A DNA stretch of 64,000 bases from CAZHNW01 sp942491575 (GCA_942491575.1 CALOBT010000025.1:1736001-1800000), one strand, 5' to 3'. Counted from the first letter of the stretch, positions 38,486 to 48,242 are shown. Notes: generated from the letters alone by a model not told the origin. Made by a program: numbers and translations.

Positions 38486-39421
38486 ATGAAAGCTGTTGTA
38501 TGCACAAAATATGGCCCCCCTGAAGTTTTAGAATTAAGAGAGGTCGCCAAACCAATCCCAAAGGGAAATGAAGTTTTAATAAAAGTTCATGCCACCACCT
38601 GTCACATAGGAGATGTGAGAGTCCGCAGTTTCGATGTACCCTTCTGGCAGATGATTCCTTTTCGATTATATTTAGGGATCGTCAAACCTAAAAGAAACAT
38701 TTTAGGAATGGAAGTGGCTGGTGTTGTTGAAGCCGCAGGGAAAGATGTAAAGAGGTTTAAAAAAGGAGACAAGGTATTTGCATCAACAGGCTTCGTTTTC
38801 GGAGGTTACGCTGAATACGTATGTCTGCCTGAAGATAGTGCACCGGTAAAAAAAGGCTTGGTGGCATTAAAGCCTTCCAATATGACCTATGAAGAAGCTG
38901 CAGCTGGTGCCACAACGGGGGGACTTACCGCACTGCAGGTTCTTAAAAAAGCAAGGGTTCAGAAAGGACAAAAAATTCTCATTTACGGGGCTTCCGGAAG
39001 TGTTGGAGTTTTCGCAGTTCAACTTGCCAAGTATTTTGGTGCTGAAGTAACAGGAGTATGCAGCACGGCAAATTTAGAAATGGTAACATCCCTGGGGGCA
39101 AGAAATGTCATTGATTATACCCAAGGAGATTTTATTCATATTGGCGGGGAATATGACGTAATTTTCGATGCTGTTGATAAGCTTCAAACTTCTCATGCGA
39201 AAAAGCTTCTTAAAAAGAATGGAATCTACCTCAATGTAATTAAAGATTCAGGTTCCGGAGAAGGTATCACGATCGATGATCTCATTTTTCTTAAAGAACT
39301 GATTGAGGAAGGTAAACTAAAAACAATAATTGACCGCACCTACCCTCTGGAAGAGATCGTCGAAGCACACAGGTATGTTGAAAAGGGGCAAAAAAGGGGA
39401 CATGTGGTAATCATCATTTAA
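38486..39421 (+). CDS. zinc-free MDR oxidoreductase (quinone reductase-like)
   Basis: The 311-aa protein is a medium-chain dehydrogenase/reductase: MKAVVCTKYGPPEVLELREV at the start, the GASGSVG nucleotide-binding loop (near residue 168-174), and a final substrate-binding segment. The structural zinc Cys cluster of alcohol dehydrogenases is absent, so it belongs to the NADPH:quinone oxidoreductase-type group. The ATG at 38486 follows an AGAGGT site; the in-frame start at 38435 lies in the repeat. Confidence 0.88.
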   Translation: MKAVVCTKYGPPEVLELREVAKPIPKGNEVLIKVHATTCHIGDVRVRSFDVPFWQMIPFRLYLGIVKPKRNILGMEVAGVVEAAGKDVKRFKKGDKVFASTGFVFGGYAEYVCLPEDSAPVKKGLVALKPSNMTYEEAAAGATTGGLTALQVLKKARVQKGQKILIYGASGSVGVFAVQLAKYFGAEVTGVCSTANLEMVTSLGARNVIDYTQGDFIHIGGEYDVIFDAVDKLQTSHAKKLLKKNGIYLNVIKDSGSGEGITIDDLIFLKELIEEGKLKTIIDRTYPLEEIVEAHRYVEKGQKRGHVVIII

Positions 39422-39504
39422 AAGTTTAATGGATTGAAAAACAGTTAAGGGAACCACGATAAAACTGCCCGCATTCACATTGTGATGCCACATGGAGAAA
39501 AAAC

Positions 39505-39963
39505 CTATAGTGCAGGACTTCCAGGGGCAAATTTTTTAAAGCGTGAAAAATCGATTCTTTCTGCAGTTGATTCACAGTTTATAGTATTGATGAGAACCTC
39601 AACCAGCTGACTGTCTGCCAGTGAATCCAGCACATCGGGAATAATGAGACCCCTGGCGTAGTCAGGGGTCGCGGCTCCGTCGGAAAGTATTGCTGTATAA
39701 CGACGGGAAAGATACGAAGGGACCTTTGCCATATCTTCACTTTCCCACTTGTGGCAGTTTGTCAGGCCGGTACCGTTTAACCATTCGACGGTGCCGAAGT
39801 TGTTCGAAGAGAAGTATATCCTGTTTATGACATTATCGATACTCAGGTTTATAACAATTGCTTTCTCTATATATTCTTTTTTTAAATAAGAAGCAAAGGT
39901 AAGTTTTTTATCTGTATCGTTAATAATAGCTTCTATCAGGTATAATTTATTATCTCTCTCCAA
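39505..39963 (-). CDS. hypothetical protein (152 aa)
   Basis: A soluble protein without recognised motif. The N-terminal half (FASYLKKEYIEKAIVINLSI, then strands) looks alpha/beta. The open frame can only start at TTG (39963), with AACGAGG about 5 bp upstream; otherwise an internal ATG gives a much shorter product. It may be a fragment of a larger gene, as the region around it holds other relics. Confidence 0.5.
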   Translation of the reverse strand: MERDNKLYLIEAIINDTDKKLTFASYLKKEYIEKAIVINLSIDNVINRIYFSSNNFGTVEWLNGTGLTNCHKWESEDMAKVPSYLSRRYTAILSDGAATPDYARGLIIPDVLDSLADSQLVEVLINTINCESTAERIDFSRFKKFAPGSPAL

Positions 39964-40294
39964 CCCTCGTTCCCCCTGTTTTAACTTTGTTAATATTTTC
40001 CTTTAATTACCTGTATGTCAAGTTCGATATTTAATAAATTTCGGCACCACCAGAGGACACATGAGTTTTAATGAAAATATCAAGTTGAAAGGCACAAATC
40101 TGCCCTCCTACAGCCAGAAAACTTGTGGTCCAGGTTCAGGACATAGGTAACGCACTTTCAATTTTATATTGATAAGAAGCTGCAGCCACGGAGGCTCAAG
40201 TTCCGCGAGTATATGAAAACACTAAAGAAACCACAAGGCATGCAAGACATTTTTAAATTTTTGATATAAAATTATCTGCATGTAAAAACCAAAT
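39964..40294. other. 331-bp intergenic region with repeat copy C
   Basis: Holds repeat copy C and a rightward open stretch 40147-40267 ending in MKTLKKPQGMQDIFKFLI and a stop. The reading frame has no upstream start with a ribosome site and may be the relic of a gene end. No complete gene is seen. Confidence 0.4.
40226..40257 (+). repeat. dispersed repeat, copy C
   Basis: GAAACCACAAGGCATGCAAG continues into ACATTTTTAAA, matching copy B (45930-45967) at 21 of the 23 core positions. In one frame all three copies read like G-MQDFFK. Confidence 0.45.
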
Positions 40295-41566
40295 CTATTT
40301 TTTGATAATATTATTATAAAGATTTGGATAAAGTTCTTTTGTACAGACCGGGCAAAGGCTATGGGTCATTTCTGCTTCAGAATGATCAGCAATATATTTA
40401 TCTGGAAGCACCCATTCATCATTTTCATCTCTTATCTTTCTGCAGTTTGAACATACCGGTACAATTCCAGACAGTCTTTTTACTTCTGCAAGGGCATGTT
40501 CCAGTTGATTATTTTTTTCAATGAGCTGTTGAGTTCTCTGCATAACAACTTCTTCCAGTTGTTCTTTATGCACCCTCAGGTCATCTTCGGCCTTTTCCCT
40601 CAAGATCAGTTCTTCATGAATTTCAGCTGTTTTTTTTCTAACGCTTATTCTTAGTATCCTATTCCAGATAATTACGGTTAGTACAATAATACATGCCGAA
40701 ATCAAAAAATAGAAAACAACTTCTTTGAATAATTGACTTTTCCAAAAATAATTATTTTCCAGTCTAATCCATTTTGCATAAATTGACTCTTTTTTTGATT
40801 TGTCAATTTCAAGTATTGCTTTGTCCAGTATCATCGTAAGTTCTGGCCAGTCACTTCGGATCCCAAAACCCAGATTAAGGTAATAACCTGAATCACCGGC
40901 TATTCTTAAATTTGTTATGGTTTCTTTATTAATAAGATAGGTTGCCTGGCTCAGGTCTATAACCATGGCATCGGATTCCTGAAACGATACCTTCAGCAAG
41001 CCGGTTACGGTATCTTTAACCGGATCCAAATTGAGGAACTTATATTTTCTCTCTAAATATTCATGGACCGCGTAACCTTCAGGAACAGAAATCTTCATAT
41101 TCTGCATTTTATTGAGCGTAAGAAATCCGCTTTTATTTTTATTGACCACAATAACATTGGGTATATTTACAATAGGTACTGTAAAATTAAGATATCTTTC
41201 ACGATCAGGAGTTCTCATAGCTAAAGAAATTATTGAAATTTTTCTTTCTTTTGCAGCTTTGAGTATATCATTCCAGGTATTATATTTAACAACTTTCAAT
41301 TTTATATCGAGTATTTTCTCTATTTCTTTCAGGTAATCAGCTGATAAGCCTGTATGATTCCCATTTTCATCAAACATATCCAACGGGGGTGCCTGTGGAT
41401 CTGGGGCAACAAGAATTTCATCTTTATGTTTTAGAAGCCACGACCTTTCTGCAACAGTTAAAACATCCCTACTTAAGTTGAAATTCCAGAAAATGAGGCT
41501 AAAAGAGATAACCAGAAATACAGACAGAAACAATCCGATTAGTTGTGATATTTTATTTTTGTTCAT
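40295..41566 (-). CDS. membrane sensor with SBP-type periplasmic domain and CxxC...CxxC tail
   Basis: The 423-aa protein has a signal anchor (about 8-28), a periplasmic family-3 solute-binding domain (about 45-275, with AMRTPDRERYLNFTVPI and GFGIRSDWPEL segments), a membrane helix (about 282-303) and a coiled coil (about 310-365). The C-terminus is the C372/C375 (VCSNCRKIRD) and C405/C408 (HSLCPVC) module, like that of the haem-type sensor at 4384-5340. There is no kinase domain, so the tail is presumably the output or interaction module. The ligand is unknown; amino acids would be usual for this fold. Confidence 0.78.
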   Translation of the reverse strand: MNKNKISQLIGLFLSVFLVISFSLIFWNFNLSRDVLTVAERSWLLKHKDEILVAPDPQAPPLDMFDENGNHTGLSADYLKEIEKILDIKLKVVKYNTWNDILKAAKERKISIISLAMRTPDRERYLNFTVPIVNIPNVIVVNKNKSGFLTLNKMQNMKISVPEGYAVHEYLERKYKFLNLDPVKDTVTGLLKVSFQESDAMVIDLSQATYLINKETITNLRIAGDSGYYLNLGFGIRSDWPELTMILDKAILEIDKSKKESIYAKWIRLENNYFWKSQLFKEVVFYFLISACIIVLTVIIWNRILRISVRKKTAEIHEELILREKAEDDLRVHKEQLEEVVMQRTQQLIEKNNQLEHALAEVKRLSGIVPVCSNCRKIRDENDEWVLPDKYIADHSEAEMTHSLCPVCTKELYPNLYNNIIKK

Positions 41567-41911
41567 AAATTTGCTAAATAATACTATTTATTTTTTTGAA
41601 CTCTTTCAGATAGAATAAATTCAAAAAGAGTCTTTCATACTTTAAACTCTACGTCAATAATTTATCATTTATCAGCCCCTAAAATGGTGGAAAATTTTTA
41701 TACCGCTTTCACCATTTTCAAATAATTCATCAATGCCTGCCCCGCCCTGTCTCATCACAAAAGATGTTTTCCTTTCTTATTCCACTAATAAAAGCAAACG
41801 AGATTTGCTTTCAACAAAAACATATATCATGAATTTCAAAAGAAGGATCTTAATTTAATTTATATGCAATCACCACATGGGATGTGGCCATTGCATAATT
41901 GGCAAGGTATC
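41567..41911. other. 345-bp intergenic region
   Basis: A/T-rich. It contains only the strong hairpin at 41863-41897 described separately. No gene is seen. Confidence 0.4.
41863..41897 (-). terminator. long hairpin downstream of the GlyRS fragment
   Basis: TATGCAAT-ca-CCACAT (41863-41878) pairs with ATGTGG-cc-ATTGCATA (41882-41897) around a 3-nt loop, 14 bp in total with one 2-nt internal mismatch. It follows the end of the leftward GlyRS fragment. A terminator or an element end are both possible. Confidence 0.5.
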
Positions 41912-42340
41912 CTATTCAATATAATAGTTTTTAACATAATCAACTATATCATTAATTGCTACCTTGATCTGTTCCATTGAATCTCGATCGCGAACAGTTA
42001 CTGTTGGATTGTCCCCTTTAATTGATTCAAAATCAATTGTAACACAGATTGGAGTTCCAACCTCATCGTGTCGACGATAGGCCTTTCCGATATTACCGGT
42101 ATTTTCATACAATATTCTACCAATTCCCAGCTTTTGCAGCTTTTGTTTAATCTCTATACAGGTATTTACAATATCCTCATTATTTTTCTTTAGAGGTACC
42201 AGAACATAATTCATGTCACCCCACGAAACCTGGAGAATCAAATCAGAGAAATTCAAATCCCTGTCAGATAAAAATGCCCCCAACAGCAATAAGCCTTTTT
42301 TCCCAGCAGTGCGAGAAAAAGACACTTTTTGAGAAAGCAA
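41912..42340 (-). CDS. orphan C-terminal anticodon-binding domain of glycyl-tRNA synthetase
   Basis: Residues 45-142 of this frame carry the class II anticodon-binding domain of bacterial/eukaryote-type (alpha2) GlyRS: GKAYRRHDEVGTPICVTIDF followed by TVTVRDRDSMEQIKVAI, the most conserved part of the domain. The catalytic domain is missing. The frame can only begin at TTG (42340); its first 40 residues show no relation to GlyRS. An internal ATG at 42214 preceded by GGGGTGA would give a domain-only product of 100 residues. It is either a remnant of a deleted GlyRS gene or a stand-alone tRNA-binding domain protein. Confidence 0.7.
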   Translation of the reverse strand: MLSQKVSFSRTAGKKGLLLLGAFLSDRDLNFSDLILQVSWGDMNYVLVPLKKNNEDIVNTCIEIKQKLQKLGIGRILYENTGNIGKAYRRHDEVGTPICVTIDFESIKGDNPTVTVRDRDSMEQIKVAINDIVDYVKNYYIE

Positions 42341-42694
42341 TTTTCAGTATAAAATATCTCATTGAAAATATTACAGTACAGGCTGTAAATAAAATAGTTT
42401 CGAGGAGAAAGTATTTTCATTCATTTGATAATGTGTTTAATTTCTAACCGGTTCCCTGATAATTTATTATTACAATTGATTGCTTATTCTGGATTTACAA
42501 TAAAACTTCTATGGAAAAATTCTAGTGTAAAAATTAATGTTTGTTGAAAAGAATTTGATCAGTGATATAATAACTTATATTATTATAATATTGAGGGACA
42601 GAATAAATCTTATATAGAATCTTGCGAATGCTGCAAAAAATTTTGTTAATTATTTGTTGAAAATTTCAACTGCCGGTCGAAAGAAGTAGGATGG
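42341..42694. other. 354-bp intergenic region
   Basis: A/T-rich divergent spacer between the GlyRS fragment and the 7TM kinase gene. A small hairpin TTACAG/CTGTAA lies near 42371. Several TATAAT-like hexamers occur near 42570-42590. No gene is seen. Confidence 0.4.
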
Positions 42695-45499
42695 ATGAAA
42701 AAAACAAAAATATTAAAAATGCTGCCTGTAATTTTAATAGTCTCAACACTCTTCCCGACATATTCCATGACCGGGCAGAAATCGCTGGTCCTTACCGATG
42801 AGAGGGAAATCTATCCCCTTGTCAACCATATGGAAATTCTTGAAGATCGAACTGCAAACCTGACCATTAAAGATATAATTTCTCACGAATGGCAGAAAAA
42901 GTTTCGAAAAACAGAAAATGGGATTACGGGCTTCGGTTTTACTTCTTCAGCATTCTGGGTGAAGTTAAAGTTGCGCAATGAAGCCCGTGGTATTAATAAA
43001 TGGCTGCTGGGCCTTGAGTTTCCCTATATGGACTACATTGATTTCTATGAACAGAAAAAAAATACCGGCGAATTCATTGTAAAAAAAACCGGCATTCTTC
43101 GCCCAGCAGATAGCCGGGATGTCTCATTCAATCGTTTTACATTCATACTTCCCCTTTCTTATAATATGGAAAAGGTATTTTATATAAGATTCAAAACAGA
43201 AGACCCTATGAAACTTGATCTGATTATACGTACAGAGAAGGCTTATACTGAGAAAAAGACTGCGGAATATACCTGGCACGGGATCTTTTTTGGCATTTTA
43301 TTATGTATGCTTTTTTATAATTTTCTTCTGATTCTCCCCACCAGAGAAAATAAGTATTTTTATTATATTCTGGTAATTGTCAATTTCATAATGCTAGAAA
43401 TTATTGAAACAGGCCTTGGTTCACTTTATATCTGGGGAGAGAGCCCATGGCTGAATAGGTTATTAGTATTTTTTGCTACAGGTTGCATAGTGAGCATGCT
43501 CAGGTTCAGCGACCTTTTTCTGTCACTTCGAACAAGAGCCCCATGGTTTCATCGAATTCATCTGATTCTTATGGCAATTTCGGGCTCTCTGGCATTGATT
43601 TTTATCTTTACTTCCCATGGATTTGTTATAGTATTTCATGAGCTGGTCATGCTCCTGACAATGCTTGTTCTGTTATCATCCAGTCTGGTATCTTTAGTTC
43701 GGGGCTATCGGCAGGGGAGATTTTTTTTCCTAGCTATATTGTCTCTTGTAATTACAGTGATTATAAATGATTTGGATTTCCTTGCCATTATTCCAATATC
43801 CAGTTCAGAGATAAATATCCCTATTTTTCACGCAGGTTTTCTCTTGCTCATCATTTTGTGGTCGCTTGCCATCTCTGATTGGATTAATATGCTGAGGAAC
43901 GATATCGAGAAAACAAATTTAATATTAACAGGTGAAAGAGATTTCAACAATGATTTGATTCAATCTAGCCCATCATTTATTACTGCTATTGATGTCAACG
44001 GCCAAATAATCCTAATGAATGATACAATGCTTCATGCACTGGGGTACGCTTTTGATGAAATTAAAGAAAAGGATTTTATATCACTTTTTATTGCAAAAGA
44101 GGATCAGGATAAATTTAATGAATTGATTAAAACAATGAAAAAAGACTCTAATCTGGCTAAGGGAGAGACAACAATTTTAGGTAAAATTGGCCAAAGACTT
44201 CTTGTTAGTTGGAACATCAAACAGATCTCTGATCCATTAGTAAATGCTGATTATACTTTCGCTTTGGGTATCGACATAACAAAAGAAAGAAAATCCGAGG
44301 AAGCAAGTAAACGTCTCGAAATTCAACTTCAACATGCTCAGAAAATGGAAGCGGTTGGTACACTTGCGGGAGGCATTGCCCATGATTTCAACAATGTTCT
44401 TGGGACTATCACCGGTGCTGTCTCAGTATTAAAGAATAAAATAAAAAAACACAATTCAGTGCCACTGGTTGTTTTACAGGATTACCTTGAATTAATAAAT
44501 GAAGGAAGCGCCAGGGCAGCTGACACGGTCACCAGACTTTTCTCAATATCAAAAAAATATGAACCTGTTTTAGTCAGGGTTGATTTAATCCAAACAGTCG
44601 AAAATGTATTGAAGATGTGCGAAAAGAGCTTTGATAAATCAATTATAATTACTGTTGAGGAAAAAATTGACAATGCCATTGTTAAAGCAGATGGAACTTC
44701 CCTTGAGCAGGTATTGCTAAATCTCTGTATCAATGCCAGTCATGCCATGACGATCATGCGAGAGGACAGTGAACCCTGGGGGGGGACACTGAGTATTAAA
44801 TTGGAAACAATATTGGCTGATAAATATTTCATTAAAAACCATACCGGAATGGAAGGAGTTCATTATCATATCATTTCAATTTCTGATACTGGCGTTGGAA
44901 TTAAAAACAATTTGATCAATAAAATCTTTGATCCCTTTTTCAGCACAAAGGACATTAGCAAGGGGACAGGGCTTGGCCTTGCCATGGTTTTTAATATTAT
45001 TCATCAACATCAGGGTTTTATTGACGTCTATTCAGACGAGGGGATTGGATCAGTCTTTAAAGTATATATTCCAGCTTTCATTGGAGAAGTTGACATGGAA
45101 AGTGATGGAGTTAAAAAAAAGGTACATTATGGAGAAGGGACGATTCTTATTATAGATGATGAGAATTCAATGAGGCGGATTGCAAGTGATATTTTAACGG
45201 ATTGCGGTTATAAAGTAATTACAGCAACTGATGGTATAAATGGCGTTAAAATTTATGAGAAAAAATTTAACGAAATAGATATTGTTCTTTTGGATATGTC
45301 CATGCCGAAACTTTCCGGAAAAGATTCTTTTTTACTTCTAAAAAAAATCAATCCCAATGTAAAAGTGCTGCTTGCTTCAGGCTTCAGCCTCGATGACAGG
45401 GTCCAGGAAACCATTGAGTTGGGAGTTATAGAATTTATTCCTAAACCCTTTACCATGGAAAACCTGAGTGAAGCTGTTTTCCGGATTCTTAAATATTGA
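42695..45499 (+). CDS. 7TM-DISM receptor hybrid histidine kinase
   Basis: The 934-aa protein has a signal peptide (1-26), a DISMED2-type extracellular domain (about 30-180), a seven-helix 7TM-DISM region (about 192-400), a PAS domain (about 415-530), HisKA with H563 (GIAHDFNN), HATPase_c (about 660-795, GTGLGLAM) and a receiver with D867 (IVLLDMSMP). 7TM-DISM proteins sense external ligands, often sugars. The kinase part is closely related to that of the next gene product (identical EQVLLNLCINASHAMTIMR), suggesting duplication. Confidence 0.92.
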   Translation: MKKTKILKMLPVILIVSTLFPTYSMTGQKSLVLTDEREIYPLVNHMEILEDRTANLTIKDIISHEWQKKFRKTENGITGFGFTSSAFWVKLKLRNEARGINKWLLGLEFPYMDYIDFYEQKKNTGEFIVKKTGILRPADSRDVSFNRFTFILPLSYNMEKVFYIRFKTEDPMKLDLIIRTEKAYTEKKTAEYTWHGIFFGILLCMLFYNFLLILPTRENKYFYYILVIVNFIMLEIIETGLGSLYIWGESPWLNRLLVFFATGCIVSMLRFSDLFLSLRTRAPWFHRIHLILMAISGSLALIFIFTSHGFVIVFHELVMLLTMLVLLSSSLVSLVRGYRQGRFFFLAILSLVITVIINDLDFLAIIPISSSEINIPIFHAGFLLLIILWSLAISDWINMLRNDIEKTNLILTGERDFNNDLIQSSPSFITAIDVNGQIILMNDTMLHALGYAFDEIKEKDFISLFIAKEDQDKFNELIKTMKKDSNLAKGETTILGKIGQRLLVSWNIKQISDPLVNADYTFALGIDITKERKSEEASKRLEIQLQHAQKMEAVGTLAGGIAHDFNNVLGTITGAVSVLKNKIKKHNSVPLVVLQDYLELINEGSARAADTVTRLFSISKKYEPVLVRVDLIQTVENVLKMCEKSFDKSIIITVEEKIDNAIVKADGTSLEQVLLNLCINASHAMTIMREDSEPWGGTLSIKLETILADKYFIKNHTGMEGVHYHIISISDTGVGIKNNLINKIFDPFFSTKDISKGTGLGLAMVFNIIHQHQGFIDVYSDEGIGSVFKVYIPAFIGEVDMESDGVKKKVHYGEGTILIIDDENSMRRIASDILTDCGYKVITATDGINGVKIYEKKFNEIDIVLLDMSMPKLSGKDSFLLLKKINPNVKVLLASGFSLDDRVQETIELGVIEFIPKPFTMENLSEAVFRILKY

Positions 45500-45998
45500 A
45501 CACGATTTTTGTTTGAATATTTTGGAAACTGATCTCATACATTTACAGTGCATGAGGTATAAATGGCTTTCTCAGCAGCTGCATCATGCCACTCCGATAT
45601 TATAATATTGACAAAAACGCTGGCCAAGGAGGGCCGAGTACCCCGGTAACATGGGTGTTATAGAGGGGCGCCCCCGGTCTGCAATGCTTTTTAAATCTAT
45701 ACTTCATGTTTTACCTCATATTTATACTTCAACCAGATAATGGTTCCCCCAATACGGCTTCTTTTTCAATGCCGAAAAGCCCTTAAACAGCATTATTGCT
45801 GTCTTCCCCTTCTGGACTCCCATTATATGTGAGACAGAAATCCTTAGTGGAAATTGCGGTATCAAAAAGTACTAAAATTACAGAATAAATCTCATTAGAA
45901 CCAACTCCGAGACAACAGAATGATAAATAATTGACAGAAACTTCAGGGCATGCAAGACTTTTTTAAATTCAATAACATCAGGGCTGTAGAACCTCATC
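45500..45998. other. 499-bp intergenic region with GC-rich hairpins and repeat copy B
   Basis: A GC-rich patch at about 45618-45680 contains GGCC/GGCC, TAACA/TGTTA and GGGGCGCCCC inverted repeats in an otherwise A/T-rich spacer. Repeat copy B lies at 45930-45967, about 30 bp before the following gene. No gene is seen. Confidence 0.5.
45930..45967 (+). repeat. dispersed repeat, copy B
   Basis: TTGACAGAAACTTCAGGGCA followed by TGCAAGACTTTTTTAAATTC. It lies about 30 bp upstream of the following kinase gene, as copy A lies just upstream of the oxidoreductase gene. Confidence 0.45.
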
Positions 45999-48242
45999 AT
46001 GGAAAATTTCAATCTGGATATCGAAAACAGGAAAGAGAGCCTTCACCAGGTACGTGATCACATTATCAATGTTGCACTAATATCTTTTGCGATCACTGCA
46101 TTTGGAGCATTGTTTTTTTCTCTGGTAAGTGGATATGAAAGCGGCTGGAACCAGGGTCATGCTGTTCATGTTATTGTCTATATCAATATTGTTCTTGCCG
46201 TTGTTTTTCGCCGTCGCATACCCACCAATATCAAGAGCTCTTTGGTCATTCTGATGTTTGTACTCCTGTCAATAGCCGGTTTTCTGACGAGGAGCAATAT
46301 CAGCATGTGGATGTCTTTCATGTATACCGGTCTTGTGCTGGCGCTCATTCTTTTCCGGCTGGTATACGCCATTGCTCTTTTTATACTAATAATGACTGTT
46401 GTGACAGTTACCGGCATATTATTTTTATTGGGTCTCTATTCTTTTCCAGTAGACTTCGATACCTATCATGGGGCGGTCTCAACCTGGGTATCAATGATTT
46501 TTGCAGTACTAATGATTGCTGTTATAATAATTAACAGTATGAAAGTGCTGCATGACCACCTTTTCGGCATGGCTGATACACTGGATGATCATCGTCGGGA
46601 ACTACAGGCATCAAATGAGAAACTGCAGGGCATGAACGAAGAGTATGAAATGCAGAGTGAAACGCTTCTGAACACGCAAGTAGATCTCATGGAGAAGGAG
46701 CAGCTCTATCGGGCAATCTTTAAATCAGCCAATGACTGCATTATTCTGATAAATATTGAGGGGATTATTTATCAGAGTAATAAAAAAACTGATGAACTCT
46801 TCGGGGAAAATGTGGATGGAAAACATCCATGGGATTTCTCACCAGAAATTCAGCCCGACGATAGAAAGAGTGAAGAGAAGGGGTGGGAATTCCTGAATGC
46901 CGTTTTCGAAGGGATCCCGCAGCGCTTCTTCTGGACACATCAGAGGAGAGACGGCACCTTTATTGAAACCGAGGTTTCATTGAGCCCCATGAAGGTGGGT
47001 GATACTGATTTTGTTCTTGGTATTGTGCGGGATATTTCGGATCAGAAAAAGCTGGAAAAACAGCTGGTACAGACACAGAAGATGGAAGCCGTTGGAACTC
47101 TCACCAGCGGCCTGGCCCATGACTTCAATAATATCCTGGGCGCCATTATGGGTGGCGTGACTCTCGTAGAGAGAATTGTTAAGGATTGTGCCTACAGGGA
47201 AGATGACAGGGCTTTAAAGTATATTGATATCGTCATGAAGGCATCGAACCGTGCCTCCGGCATAATCAGCCAGTTGATGAATCTCTCCAGGAACCGTGAG
47301 GAAACTCTGCTTCCCGTGGACCTGAACCAGAGCCTGGAGAGTGTCATTAAAATCATCCAGAACAGTCTCCCCAAGTCAATATCCATCGAGTATCGTAAAT
47401 TCAACGAACCGGCCATTGTGAAGGCGGAACAGACCCAGGTAGAACAGGTTCTGCTGAATCTCTGCATCAATGCCTCCCATGCCATGACCATCATGCGCTC
47501 TCCTGAAGAAAAGGAGGGGGGGACTCTTTCTGTTAACATAAATTTTAGTGCCGCTTCTGACGGGATTTCGAAAATCGATGAGAAAGCCTTTGAGGGAAAA
47601 AATTATTTCGTAATAAGCATTACTGATACCGGCATCGGTATGAGTGAAGAGGTAAAAGAGAGGCTCTTTGATCCCTTCTTCACAACAAAGGAGAAGGGTA
47701 CCGGAACCGGCCTTGGACTCTCCATGGTCTATAACATTATCGAGAATCATAATGGCTTCATTACCGTTTACTCGGAGCCTGGAACAGGAAGCACATTTCA
47801 TGTCTACCTGCCTGAAATGTCCCGGGAAGAAGGAGAGAAGCGCCTGCAAATAGCAAAAAAGCAGGCAAAGAACGGTTCCGGGAATATTCTGGTTATTGAT
47901 GATGAGATGATTCAGCGTGTTATTATCGAAGGAATGCTTCAGGAATGTGGCTACCGGGTGACGATAACTTCGAGTGGTACCGAGGCGCTTGAGATTCTCA
48001 AGAAGAATCATGATGCATTCGATCTGGTTATAACCGATCTGTCCATGAAGGAAATGGACGGCCTTGAGTTGTATCAGCAACTGAGGAAAATTAATCCTGA
48101 TTTGAAGGTGATAATTACTTCGGGTTTTCGGCTAGATCCAAGGATAGAAAAAGGGCTTGCCACGGGAATACGAGAATTTATCGAAAAGCCTTTTTCATTA
48201 GTCAGGCTCAGTGAAGTGGTATTTGATGTTGTAAACTCATAA
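45999..48242 (+). CDS. membrane-bound hybrid histidine kinase
   Basis: The 747-aa protein has five to six membrane helices (about 22-45, 55-72, 82-97, 105-148, 160-182), a coiled coil (about 195-235), a PAS domain (235-350), HisKA with H374 (GLAHDFNN), HATPase_c (about 470-605, GTGTGLGL) and a receiver with D680 (LVITDLSM). It shares closely related HATPase and receiver parts with the 7TM kinase upstream. It lies next to degraded genes at its 3' side. Confidence 0.9.
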   Translation: MENFNLDIENRKESLHQVRDHIINVALISFAITAFGALFFSLVSGYESGWNQGHAVHVIVYINIVLAVVFRRRIPTNIKSSLVILMFVLLSIAGFLTRSNISMWMSFMYTGLVLALILFRLVYAIALFILIMTVVTVTGILFLLGLYSFPVDFDTYHGAVSTWVSMIFAVLMIAVIIINSMKVLHDHLFGMADTLDDHRRELQASNEKLQGMNEEYEMQSETLLNTQVDLMEKEQLYRAIFKSANDCIILINIEGIIYQSNKKTDELFGENVDGKHPWDFSPEIQPDDRKSEEKGWEFLNAVFEGIPQRFFWTHQRRDGTFIETEVSLSPMKVGDTDFVLGIVRDISDQKKLEKQLVQTQKMEAVGTLTSGLAHDFNNILGAIMGGVTLVERIVKDCAYREDDRALKYIDIVMKASNRASGIISQLMNLSRNREETLLPVDLNQSLESVIKIIQNSLPKSISIEYRKFNEPAIVKAEQTQVEQVLLNLCINASHAMTIMRSPEEKEGGTLSVNINFSAASDGISKIDEKAFEGKNYFVISITDTGIGMSEEVKERLFDPFFTTKEKGTGTGLGLSMVYNIIENHNGFITVYSEPGTGSTFHVYLPEMSREEGEKRLQIAKKQAKNGSGNILVIDDEMIQRVIIEGMLQECGYRVTITSSGTEALEILKKNHDAFDLVITDLSMKEMDGLELYQQLRKINPDLKVIITSGFRLDPRIEKGLATGIREFIEKPFSLVRLSEVVFDVVNS

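Noticed and set aside
45618..45680. tRNA or attC site
   Set aside because: No T-loop GTTCRA motif, no acceptor pairing of 7 bp, and the attC core sites are missing.
47376..48080. leftward 234-aa open frame
   Set aside because: It is the shadow of the well-supported hybrid kinase gene on the other strand.
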